Assembly (NCBI GenBank): GCA_033809415.1
Contig: JAPXLT010000158.1
Coordinates: 1-10,617, forward strand
From: JAQVUB01 sp033809415
Lineage (GTDB): Bacteria; Verrucomicrobiota; Lentisphaeria; Oligosphaerales; Oligosphaeraceae
Reading direction: 5' to 3'
Length of the DNA stretch: 10,617 nt
In this document: piece by piece, positions 1 to 6,071 of the stretch
Numbering within the stretch: the first letter of the stretch is position 1
Layout of the letters: each line of letters starts with the position of its first letter
The notes under the pieces: generated by a model
What the model saw: the letters and a program-made list of their open reading frames with translations, nothing else
What the model was told of the DNA's origin: nothing
The model's database searches: none
Program-made: the position numbers and the translations under genes

Positions 1-7
1 TTATGCC

Positions 8-140
8 CCCTGCACCCTGCCCCCTGCACCCTGCACCCTGTCCCCTGCACCCTGTCCCCTGCACCCTGTCCCCTGCACCCTGTCCCCTGCACCCTGTCCC
101 CTGTCCCCTGCACCCTGCACCCTGCCCCCTGCACCCTGAC
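8..140. repeat. Heptamer tandem array 1 (19 units)
   Basis: Nineteen uninterrupted 7-bp units in register, mostly CCCTGCA and CCCTGTC, with a few CCCTGCC and a final CCCTGAC. Through the middle CA-type and TC-type units alternate almost perfectly. CCCTG is invariant and only the last two bases vary. A degenerate unit (TTATGCC, 1-7) precedes it, so the left edge is probably here. The complementary strand carries GGG every 7 nt, a regular G3N4 pattern compatible with G-quadruplex formation. The array ends 10 nt before the ribosome binding site of the next gene, so that gene's promoter must lie inside or beyond the array. Confidence 0.97.
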
Positions 141-150
141 AAATGACAAA

Positions 151-155
151 AGAGG
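151..155 (+). promoter_or_regulatory. Ribosome binding site deciding the start at 161
   Basis: AGAGG with 5 nt to the ATG at 161. The upstream in-frame ATG at 143 sits directly against the repeat array with no comparable site. The ATG at 161 also places the hydrophobic signal peptide at the extreme N-terminus, so 161 is preferred. Confidence 0.7.
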
Positions 156-160
156 TTTCC

Positions 161-898
161 ATGAACAAAATAATGACTGTGTTGTTTTCGCTTTGCCTGC
201 TGGCTGTTTCTTATGCCGACATCACGCCTGAGCAGGTTGCCATGATCGAATCTGCCGCCAACCAGATCACAACGCTCTCCGGAAAGAATTTCACCGTCAA
301 GATGGTGTCGCCGGAGCTTGGAAAACTGTTAGCGGATCAGATTGCCACCAAGTCCGCTCAATTGGGCATTCCGATTCAGATCAGCATCCAGCATTTTCTG
401 CTGAGCAATCAAAATGGACAGCAAAGCTGCAAGGTCGCATTGAGCGATGCAACGCCAATGAAAGATGCCCTCGAGCCGCAAGCAAATTCCATGCTTGCTT
501 CCACCGGCATCGGAAAAATGCTGTCGGAGGTCTCCTTTGCAACCTTGAATCAGGCCGCCGAGCTGTTGCTGACCAGCAAAGATTCTTTCAGCCTGATGAA
601 GGAAAGCCCGAAGAGCTGTGATTTTTCGGCAGACCAAGGACTTGGTACCTTTGCTGGAATGCAGGTCACCAGCCTGAAAATCCGCATCAGCAAAGCCAAT
701 CAGAGCCTGACCGGTTTTATCCTGGATATGCAGGATCAGAGTCGCTTGCGGGGAACACTGCAAATGCAGCAAAAACCGGACGGCGACGTCTTTTACCCAG
801 TTCGATTGAAACTGGAAAGTTCGTTGAAGAAAACCATCCAAGGTGTTTCTTTGCCCAGTGTCATCAATGCCGTTTTTTCCGAATATCAATTCCAATGA
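161..898 (+). CDS. Small exported protein of unknown function
   Basis: A 245-aa protein that I do not recognise as a named family. Residues 1-19 form a short signal peptide (hydrophobic VLFSLCLLAVS core, probable cleavage after SYA, before DITPEQ), so it is likely periplasmic or otherwise exported. No lipobox cysteine follows the hydrophobic core at a suitable position and no further membrane segment is seen. The first half looks mainly helical. The second half alternates hydrophobic and polar residues as in beta strands (for example SLTGFILDMQDQ and VRLKLESS), ending in SEYQFQ. This is loosely reminiscent of LolA/LolB-type lipoprotein-handling folds, but that is a guess from pattern only. 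The stop overlaps the next start (ATGA, 895-898), so the two genes are very probably translationally coupled and functionally linked. The start at 161 was chosen over 143 because of the AGAGG site and the signal peptide. Confidence 0.82.
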   Translation: MNKIMTVLFSLCLLAVSYADITPEQVAMIESAANQITTLSGKNFTVKMVSPELGKLLADQIATKSAQLGIPIQISIQHFLLSNQNGQQSCKVALSDATPMKDALEPQANSMLASTGIGKMLSEVSFATLNQAAELLLTSKDSFSLMKESPKSCDFSADQGLGTFAGMQVTSLKIRISKANQSLTGFILDMQDQSRLRGTLQMQQKPDGDVFYPVRLKLESSLKKTIQGVSLPSVINAVFSEYQFQ

Positions 899-1986
899 AT
901 AAAGACAGGGATTTTTCTGCACGGTTGCTCGAATATCTGCAACCATTCTATGCCCCGAATGAATTTCCGGCTCTCCATGGACAATACCTAACCTGGCAGA
1001 AAACACGCCCCTTTGCCGGTTGCCATATCCTCGAGGGCACGCCCCTGTTCCGCAATACGTTGACCAAGTACCTGGCTTTGCTGGCGGGAGGGGCAAGCCT
1101 GACCGTCAGCGCCAACCTCGCCATACCCTACGATCCAGCCATCGCCGAATTGTTGCCGCAATTTGGCATCAAACGGGCAAATAGCTCGAACTTGCAGCAA
1201 GGCTATGATATCGTCATGGACTGCGCAGGCATTCATGCAAAGGTGCCAAGTCGTTGCGGATATGTCGAGCTGACCCGCTCCGGACTCGAACGCTATCAGG
1301 GCAATCCCGCACCCGTCTTTCTGGCGGATGAAGGACAGTGCAAAATCATCGAAACCAGCCTGGGAACCGGAGAAGGCTTTCTTCGAGCTATGCAGAAGCT
1401 GGGGCACCAAGACTGGAAAAACAAGACCATCGTCATTTTCGGCGCCGGCAAAGTCGGGTGCGGCATTGCTTTTTACTGCCGGAAAGCTGATGCAAATGTA
1501 TATCTCGTTGATGACTCCACAAAAATCACCCCGCCATCCGGCATAGAACTGCTCGATTGGCAAAATTTTCAGCAACAGGGAACCGTTTTGGCAAATGCCT
1601 TCTGCATCGTCACCGCCACGGGGATCGCCGGTGCATTAAGTGAGCACCCCCTGATTCCGGGCTTGCTGGAAAAACCAGTGCTGCTGGCCAATATGGGGGT
1701 CGAAGACGAATTTGGCAAAGCAGTACCCGATAAAACCCGGATTCTCAACAAAAATCGTCCCTTGAACTTTATTCTTGAAGAACCCACACGGCTGGCTTTC
1801 ATCGATCCAACCATGGCGCTGTGCAACCAGGCACTACTCGAACTGCTCCAAGGAAAACTCCAGCCAGGACTCAACCGTCCAACCCTCGAACAAGAGCAAA
1901 AAATCCTACAGACCATCAGCAAAAACGGCTGCCTGACCCAGGAACTCGAATGGCTACCCAAAATACGAAGCCGAAACCATAGTTAA
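895..1986 (+). CDS. Divergent S-adenosylhomocysteine hydrolase-fold, NAD-binding protein
   Basis: A 363-aa protein, shorter than typical SAHH (about 400-470 aa). Seen: a Rossmann motif GAGKVGCG (183-190) followed by an acidic residue at the end of the second strand (YLVDD, 204-207), as in NAD-dependent enzymes. VTATG plus a downstream EHP (239-252) resembles the SAHH VTTTG...HF block, NMGVEDEF (267-274) resembles NIGHFDNE, SLGTGEG (155-161) resembles the YGTGQS loop before the Rossmann fold, and VELTRSGLERY (124-134) resembles the EETTTGV segment. These similarities in the right order make the superfamily call firm. By eye-alignment several catalytic positions differ: the NIGH histidine is V269, the active-site DD pair is DC (109-110), the N-terminal HxT histidine is glutamate (47), and the HPSF histidine near the C-terminus is absent. 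Canonical SAHH activity is therefore doubtful. It could be a redox enzyme, a sensor or a hydrolase for another nucleoside thioether. The ATGA overlap couples it to the exported protein upstream. Confidence 0.8.
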   Translation: MNKDRDFSARLLEYLQPFYAPNEFPALHGQYLTWQKTRPFAGCHILEGTPLFRNTLTKYLALLAGGASLTVSANLAIPYDPAIAELLPQFGIKRANSSNLQQGYDIVMDCAGIHAKVPSRCGYVELTRSGLERYQGNPAPVFLADEGQCKIIETSLGTGEGFLRAMQKLGHQDWKNKTIVIFGAGKVGCGIAFYCRKADANVYLVDDSTKITPPSGIELLDWQNFQQQGTVLANAFCIVTATGIAGALSEHPLIPGLLEKPVLLANMGVEDEFGKAVPDKTRILNKNRPLNFILEEPTRLAFIDPTMALCNQALLELLQGKLQPGLNRPTLEQEQKILQTISKNGCLTQELEWLPKIRSRNHS

Positions 1987-2013
1987 CCGATACCTACAAC
2001 TTATTTTTTAACA

Positions 2014-2044
2014 ACGAAAAATACGAAAAGGCACGAAAATTTTC
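2014..2044. repeat. Short direct repeats of ACGAAAA downstream of the SAHH-fold gene
   Basis: ACGAAAA occurs three times (2014-2020, 2023-2029, 2033-2039) at 9-10 bp spacing, followed by TTTTC. The core AAGGCACGAA (2028-2037) recurs on the minus strand at 9596-9605 in the gap between the pseudopilin and glycoside hydrolase genes, suggesting a dispersed intergenic element. No convincing hairpin with a T-tract terminates the preceding gene, so a role in 3'-end formation is possible but unproven. Confidence 0.6.
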
Positions 2045-2143
2045 TATAGGGTTGTTGCTTCGACGGATGGGAGAGCACGCGGTTTAAAAAGTAGCGCAAC
2101 CGTCCCGGTTGTGATTATCCTGACTGTCGTAGGGGGGCTTGTC

Positions 2144-2170
2144 TTGTCCACACTGTCCACCACGTCTGAC
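2144..2170. repeat. Three degenerate nonamers (TGTCCAC type) flanking heptamer array 2
   Basis: Three successive 9-bp units read TTGTCCACA, CTGTCCACC and ACGTCTGAC, the last strongly degenerate. They abut heptamer array 2 with only two C residues between. A short hairpin with 6-bp arms and 3-nt loop (CAACCG/CGGTTG, 2097-2111) lies upstream without a T-tract. The rest of 1987-2143 holds nothing I can assign. Confidence 0.5.
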
Positions 2171-2172
2171 CC

Positions 2173-2340
2173 CCCTGCACCCTGCACCCTGCACCCTGCA
2201 CCCCGCACCCTGCACCCCGCACCCTGCACCCCGCACCCCGCACCCTGCACCCCGCACCCTGCACCCCGCACCCTGCACCCTGCACCCTGCACCCCGCACC
2301 CCGCACCCCGCACCCTGCACCCTGCCCCCTGCCCCCTGCA
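2173..2340. repeat. Heptamer tandem array 2 (24 units)
   Basis: Twenty-four uninterrupted 7-bp units: CCCTGCA and CCCCGCA interspersed, with two CCCTGCC units near the right end. It is the same family as array 1 but with a different variant repertoire (T/C at position 4, where array 1 varies at positions 6-7). CCC at the start of every unit and G at position 5 are invariant, so the minus strand carries a G-run of three or four every 7 nt. Open frames through it on both strands are simple heptapeptide repeats caused by the 7-bp period and are not genes. The array ends 123 nt before the tRNA pair. Confidence 0.97.
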
Positions 2341-2463
2341 CTACAGAGGACTGACGCCTTACCTTTAAAACGTCTTTTCCTGCTGTTGGCACCGTTTTCG
2401 ATTTGCAAAAACGCAAATTTGCAGTACAGTAATAAGCACTGCACAAAAAGTGTATTATGAGCT
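2341..2463 (+). other. AT-rich leader between array 2 and the tRNA genes
   Basis: No gene is seen. The stretch changes from C-rich repeat to AT-rich DNA and must contain the tRNA promoter unless transcription enters from further upstream. It contains an inverted repeat ATTTGC/GCAAAT with a 6-nt loop (2401-2418), overlapping a palindrome GCAAATTTGC (2413-2422). A weak promoter candidate is TTGCAA (2403-2408) with TACAGT (2425-2430), a 16-bp spacer, which would start about 27 nt before the first tRNA. TATTAT (2453-2458) is too close to the tRNA to be a standard -10. Confidence 0.35.
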
Positions 2464-2540
2464 GGGGTTGTAGCGCAATTGGTTAGAGCATCGCCCTGTC
2501 ACGGCGAAGGTCGCGGGTTCGAATCCCGTCAACCCCGCCA
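2464..2540 (+). tRNA. tRNA-Asp (anticodon GTC), copy 1
   Basis: A 77-nt gene with complete cloverleaf. The acceptor stem GGGGTTG pairs with CAACCCC (2530-2536), the discriminator base is G, and CCA is encoded. The anticodon stem TCGCC/GGCGA encloses loop CTGTCAC with anticodon GTC (Asp). The T arm is GCGGG/CCCGT with the standard TTCGAAT loop. The second copy is identical across all 77 nt and both are preceded by GCT, making an 80-nt direct repeat. Both copies likely come from one transcript ending at the downstream terminator. Confidence 0.98.
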
Positions 2541-2569
2541 GTTCATACATAGTAGCAGTTTTCAGCGCT

Positions 2570-2646
2570 GGGGTTGTAGCGCAATTGGTTAGAGCATCGC
2601 CCTGTCACGGCGAAGGTCGCGGGTTCGAATCCCGTCAACCCCGCCA
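2570..2646 (+). tRNA. tRNA-Asp (anticodon GTC), copy 2
   Basis: Identical in sequence to copy 1, separated from it by 29 nt, with encoded CCA (2644-2646). The intrinsic terminator begins 13 nt after its 3' end, which supports a dicistronic tRNA transcript. The perfect identity suggests recent duplication or gene conversion. Confidence 0.98.
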
Positions 2647-2658
2647 CCTAATTTTTTC

Positions 2659-2695
2659 AAGACTCACAAACATCTGACTTGTGAGTCTTTTTTTT
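2659..2695 (+). terminator. Rho-independent terminator of the tRNA-Asp pair
   Basis: A perfect 11-bp inverted repeat, AAGACTCACAA (2659-2669) and TTGTGAGTCTT (2679-2689), with a 9-nt loop and followed by six more T residues. The T-tract lies on the plus strand only, so it terminates rightward transcription from the tRNAs and separates them from the coiled-coil/NYN gene. Confidence 0.93.
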
Positions 2696-2709
2696 GCCGT
2701 TTTCAGCCA

Positions 2710-2737
2710 TTGCAAAAACTCCAGCAGCCATTATCTT
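2710..2737 (+). promoter_or_regulatory. Possible promoter of the coiled-coil/NYN gene
   Basis: TTGCAA (2710-2715) and TATCTT (2732-2737) with a 16-bp spacer lie just after the tRNA terminator and about 40 nt before the start codon at 2779, where a promoter is needed. The match to the sigma-70 consensus is only moderate. Confidence 0.3.
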
Positions 2738-2778
2738 GTTAAGGAACCTTTGAACCTTTCAACCGAGTGTGAATAAAT

Positions 2779-4533
2779 ATGCCGAAATTCAGTCCGGAAG
2801 CTATGCAATGGCTCTTGCAGCAGACGCCCAGTCAGACAATCTATGAAATTGTCAAGGGGTCTGGGGATATTGTGCCGTTCATTCTGCATGGCGGCTTTCA
2901 ACTTACCAGCAAGTCCTTCGAAAATTCGAATCTGCGCCTGCGCCTGAGCGCTCTGCTGCTGCGGGAAGCGGATTTGCTCGAGGCTTTCCTTGGTAACGAA
3001 CGTCTGATGCGCAGCTGGAGAACGGTGTCTGGCGTCATGGAAATGCTGGATGGCGACTGGTTGAAAAAAAACTGGCGGGCGCTTCTGCGCACCGTCGCCG
3101 ACCCGCGCCCCCTGGTTTTAGGAATGTTCTGGGCTGGGAAAAAACTCGAGGATGAAAAGCTGGAAAGGCTTTCCCGACGCCTTTTTGCCTGCCCTTCCCT
3201 CTGGAAGGAAGCAGACTCTTCACGGCAGAATGCAGGCCTGGCTGATTCCCTGAAACTTTTTGCCCTGACAAAGCAACCGGCTGCCGCTCCGGATTCCAGC
3301 AAAAAACAGACCAATCTGACAAAAAAACTGGAACAGGAAGCGGCATCTTTACGCAAGGCTTTGGAGCAATCCCGCAAGGAATCCAAGCAACAGCGGCATG
3401 CCAGCGAAGCCGAACAGCAACAATGGCGTCAGAAATATGCCAATCTGGAACGCGAGCTGAAAGACCGGGAAAAACACTGGCAGAAACTGTACCAACAACT
3501 GGAAGCCAACGCTGAAGAAGTTTCAAAGCAGGAAATTGCCGCTTTCGAGCAACGTGTGTTAGGGTTGCAACCGGGACAGGAAGCGGAGCTTGAAGACATC
3601 CGCAACCATAACGCTGCATTGCAGGAACGCATTGCGAAAGTCCTGCAATTGCAAGCGGCGAACAATCGCCGTTTTGGCCTGCGCCAGGCATTACGCCAGG
3701 AAATCTCGGAACTCGAGGCGCAACTGCAAAGCATTCAGCAGGCCATCGATGAATCCGTAGTCATTTATGAAGATTTGCCGGAATTGCAGATCGAGGTGGA
3801 AGCGCGAATCACCCAGCTTAAAGAGCAATTAAACGAACAAGACCTGTCACAGTTTCCAGAAGATATCCCAAACCGGATGAAGCTGATGATCAAGACCGTG
3901 CGCCTGGATGAAAACGCCGCAAAAACCTTCTCTGAAATCCGGCAGTTTCTGGAACATGACTCGATCCGGCGCATTCTATATCCAGAGGAACTGCAAGCCA
4001 CCCAAAAACTTCTTGAAGAGCAGCGCAAGAAACATAATCATATCATTTCTTCACGCAATGCAAATACCGCCTCCCAGACGCATACCGGGGAAATTTGGTT
4101 CTTAACACAGCATATTCAGAATCTCCACCGTACCAGCCTGTATGTTGACGGTTGCAATCTGCTTTTGTGCGATCCGCAATGGAAGGAACTCACCGAAAAG
4201 AAAGGCCAGGCAACTGCCCGCGCTGACCTGATCGAAAAATGCAAAAGCAAAGCAGCTTTATTCAAAAATATCCATCTGATTTTTGATGGAATCGAATCCC
4301 AGGACAGCATCGAAAAACTCGAATCCGGCCTGACCCTGCATTTTGCAGCCAGGAAGGCAAGCGATCAGAATGCCGACAATTACCTGGTGCAGCTAATGAA
4401 AGAGACTCCGAAACAGTCGCAGGAACTGCGCTGGGTGGTCACCAAAGATAGCGGTCTGCGCACCCGCGTCGCTCACTTATGCGACGCCATTGTTCCAAAC
4501 CAGTCCTTCGCAAAATTCCTGCGTATCAGCTGA
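2779..4533 (+). CDS. Coiled-coil protein with C-terminal YacP/Rae1-like NYN ribonuclease domain
   Basis: A 584-aa protein with no signal peptide or membrane segment, so presumably cytoplasmic. Residues 1-150 look helical and globular. Residues about 170-350 are rich in E, Q, K, L and A with heptad-like spacing, predicting a long coiled coil probably broken near LGLQPGQ. Residues about 350-430 are again helical. The C-terminal ~135 residues match the NYN/PIN-fold pattern of the YacP (Rae1) family: YVDGCNLL (455-462), LIFDG (500-504), ADNYLV (532-537) and TKDSGLRTRV (555-564). The acidic residues D457, D503, D533 and D557 are in the order expected for a metal-dependent PIN nuclease site. Known family: Bacillus subtilis Rae1 is a stand-alone ribosome-associated mRNA endonuclease of about 170 aa. 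Here the domain ends a protein over three times longer. Inferred: an RNA endonuclease targeted or oligomerised by the coiled coil. No strong Shine-Dalgarno precedes the ATG; GAGTG at 2765-2769 is the best candidate. It converges with the minus-strand operon, 16 nt apart. Confidence 0.83.
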   Translation: MPKFSPEAMQWLLQQTPSQTIYEIVKGSGDIVPFILHGGFQLTSKSFENSNLRLRLSALLLREADLLEAFLGNERLMRSWRTVSGVMEMLDGDWLKKNWRALLRTVADPRPLVLGMFWAGKKLEDEKLERLSRRLFACPSLWKEADSSRQNAGLADSLKLFALTKQPAAAPDSSKKQTNLTKKLEQEAASLRKALEQSRKESKQQRHASEAEQQQWRQKYANLERELKDREKHWQKLYQQLEANAEEVSKQEIAAFEQRVLGLQPGQEAELEDIRNHNAALQERIAKVLQLQAANNRRFGLRQALRQEISELEAQLQSIQQAIDESVVIYEDLPELQIEVEARITQLKEQLNEQDLSQFPEDIPNRMKLMIKTVRLDENAAKTFSEIRQFLEHDSIRRILYPEELQATQKLLEEQRKKHNHIISSRNANTASQTHTGEIWFLTQHIQNLHRTSLYVDGCNLLLCDPQWKELTEKKGQATARADLIEKCKSKAALFKNIHLIFDGIESQDSIEKLESGLTLHFAARKASDQNADNYLVQLMKETPKQSQELRWVVTKDSGLRTRVAHLCDAIVPNQSFAKFLRIS

Positions 4534-4549
4534 GTTTTGGCACATGGTG

Positions 4550-6031
4550 TCATAGATCTATTTCAAACCAGTTTGCCATTACACTGCAAGCATCTGAATC
4601 AAAGCGCCTGAATTGAACCACATTGTCTCCATCGTGCAATACAGCATCGGGTATCTCATATTGCATCAGGCTTTTGACATTAGGCGAACAAGCCTTTGAA
4701 ACTAAAACACCTTTCGATCCTAACAAGGTTCCATTCACCCGGACAGCCAATTCCGGTGGATTTTCACTGTCAAAACCAAATACTGCAGCGGCCTTCCTGC
4801 CACCAGTCTGCCCTCCCACATTAATGCGCAAAGGCATCCAGTTCATATTGGCGGACGGCAAGGGGCATGGAAATGTCCATTTCTCCAACATGCCAACAGC
4901 GAAACAGTTACATTCCTCTATGACGTGGCGACGTTCCATGCTGCTGGCTGTATCGATTTCGCCCATGCGTTCCAGCACTGTCTTGAAGGCTATGTCATCA
5001 TGCATCCCTGTAGTGCCATTCATAAAATTGAATAAATATATTTTGTCCGCGCCACGATGTAAATATTGGGACGCCAAGCCCGCAACCATGCCAATTTCCT
5101 GAAGAATTTTTGCTTCTCCAGGAAATGCCTGGGCGTAGATTTCAAGTCCAGCAGCTATCTCGACCTTGTCGCCAAGCAAGCGCCGCCATAGCTCCAATGG
5201 CATATCAGAATCCGGAGCCGGCCAGAAATTGGATACCACATACACATCTACGAGTTCCTTCTGGCTCCAGGTCATGAAATCTGTGCCAAGGCGCCTCGCC
5301 TGCTCTGGATGACCCGCAATTCGTACACCAATTTTCACCGGATGCCCATAATTTCTGGCTGCTTCATCGGCATATTCACGAACGGTTTCCATAAAATCAT
5401 TGATAATATGCGAGTTCTCAAGCTCAAAGCCGGGTCGGAAGTATCGGAAAAAGCGCGTAAAGTCCAATTCCAGGCCATCCATGTCATAGCGTTTGAAGAG
5501 TTCAGAAATAAAATCGAGCTTTTCCTGCACGACTGCAGGCTGAGCATAGTCCAAGCATTTCCCAAGCCAGGATGTCTCGTAGGGGGCAATCTGATATTCA
5601 GGATGTTCGCGCCACAGATGCCCGTGGCAGAAAGAATCAATCTCATCCACGTAATGCACATCATTCAAACGACAGGAAAGCCAGGCCTCCCTGCCACAGT
5701 TTCGCGTTGTTTCCAGCCAAACGGCATATATATCTATTCCTTTGGCATGAAGAGCCTTGGCATTCTTTATCCACTTCGAGCCAGTTTTCCCAACCTCCTT
5801 TCCCTTGAAAAAAACGGTGCCATCCTGGCGAATATCCGCATCTTTCCATATTGGATCGAGTACCTGACTGTCAAAAGAGGCACGCTGGCCGCTAACGCAA
5901 AAAACCGCTCGTTTGACCTGCCCCACGGAATAGCCCTTGGCGAATTCAACGGCGAATTCTTTCGTCATCATTTCACTCGGAAATGACACAAAGAAATTCG
6001 AATTATCCTCGTTTAAAATGATACCGGCCAC
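4550..6031 (-). CDS. GHL10-like TIM-barrel glycoside hydrolase, probably cytoplasmic
   Basis: A 493-aa protein starting with GTG, supported by an AGGAGG site 7 nt away. There is no signal peptide. Residues ~85-350 read as a (beta/alpha)8 barrel: AKGIDIYAVWLE (96-107), then RYDMDGLELDFTRFF (181-195), then PVKIGVRIAG (231-240), DVYVVSNFW (262-270), EIAAGLEIYA (291-300) and DKIYLFNFMNG (329-339). The DGLELDFTRF strand resembles the core motif of GHL10 (DUF187-like) and related putative glycosidases, with D185, E188 and D190 as candidate catalytic or substrate residues. Residues ~385-493 look like a beta-sandwich (LAVRVNGTLLGS, 428-439; HDGDNVVQFRR, 466-476), a common C-terminal accessory domain. 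It is third in the minus-strand operon, 40 nt after the secreted hydrolase-like gene, so it may act on imported fragments of the same substrate. Family membership at superfamily level is fairly sure; substrate is unknown. Confidence 0.78.
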   Translation of the reverse strand: MAGIILNEDNSNFFVSFPSEMMTKEFAVEFAKGYSVGQVKRAVFCVSGQRASFDSQVLDPIWKDADIRQDGTVFFKGKEVGKTGSKWIKNAKALHAKGIDIYAVWLETTRNCGREAWLSCRLNDVHYVDEIDSFCHGHLWREHPEYQIAPYETSWLGKCLDYAQPAVVQEKLDFISELFKRYDMDGLELDFTRFFRYFRPGFELENSHIINDFMETVREYADEAARNYGHPVKIGVRIAGHPEQARRLGTDFMTWSQKELVDVYVVSNFWPAPDSDMPLELWRRLLGDKVEIAAGLEIYAQAFPGEAKILQEIGMVAGLASQYLHRGADKIYLFNFMNGTTGMHDDIAFKTVLERMGEIDTASSMERRHVIEECNCFAVGMLEKWTFPCPLPSANMNWMPLRINVGGQTGGRKAAAVFGFDSENPPELAVRVNGTLLGSKGVLVSKACSPNVKSLMQYEIPDAVLHDGDNVVQFRRFDSDACSVMANWFEIDL

Positions 6032-6038
6032 TGTCGAG

Positions 6039-6044
6039 CCTCCT
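6039..6044 (-). promoter_or_regulatory. Ribosome binding site deciding the GTG start at 6031
   Basis: On the minus strand AAAGGAGG precedes the GTG codon, with 7 nt between AGGAGG and the codon. This is close to the ideal anti-SD match and supports initiation at GTG in the 40-nt intercistronic gap. Confidence 0.85.
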
Positions 6045-6071
6045 TTCCCTTATCAGGTATTATACCATTGC

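Noticed and set aside
8..140. CRISPR array
   Set aside because: Units are 7 bp and contiguous, with no 25-40 bp repeats, no unique spacers and no cas genes in the window.
143..160. Upstream ATG at 143 as start of the exported protein
   Set aside because: It would add six residues before the signal peptide and directly abuts the repeat array; AGAGG is correctly spaced for the ATG at 161.
329..1096. 255-aa minus-strand open frame
   Set aside because: It lies antisense across two coupled plus-strand genes and shows no family features.
2044..2446. Several overlapping open frames on both strands through heptamer array 2
   Set aside because: They exist because a 7-bp repeat without stop codons is open in all three frames and encodes only repeated heptapeptides; no ribosome binding sites or non-repeat conserved sequence are present.
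2464..2646. Mobile element integrated at the tRNA-Asp genes
   Set aside because: No integrase or transposase is nearby, and the 80-nt repeat comprises the whole tRNA rather than a 3'-end att-like fragment.
4534..4549. Bidirectional terminator between the convergent genes
   Set aside because: Only a short imperfect inverted repeat (TGGCAC/GTGTCA, extending just past the gap into the minus-strand gene) without a T-tract is visible in this small space.
5309..5986. 225-aa plus-strand open frame opposite the GHL10-like gene
   Set aside because: It is antisense to a well-supported coding frame, has no recognisable domain and no ribosome binding site; treated as a shadow.
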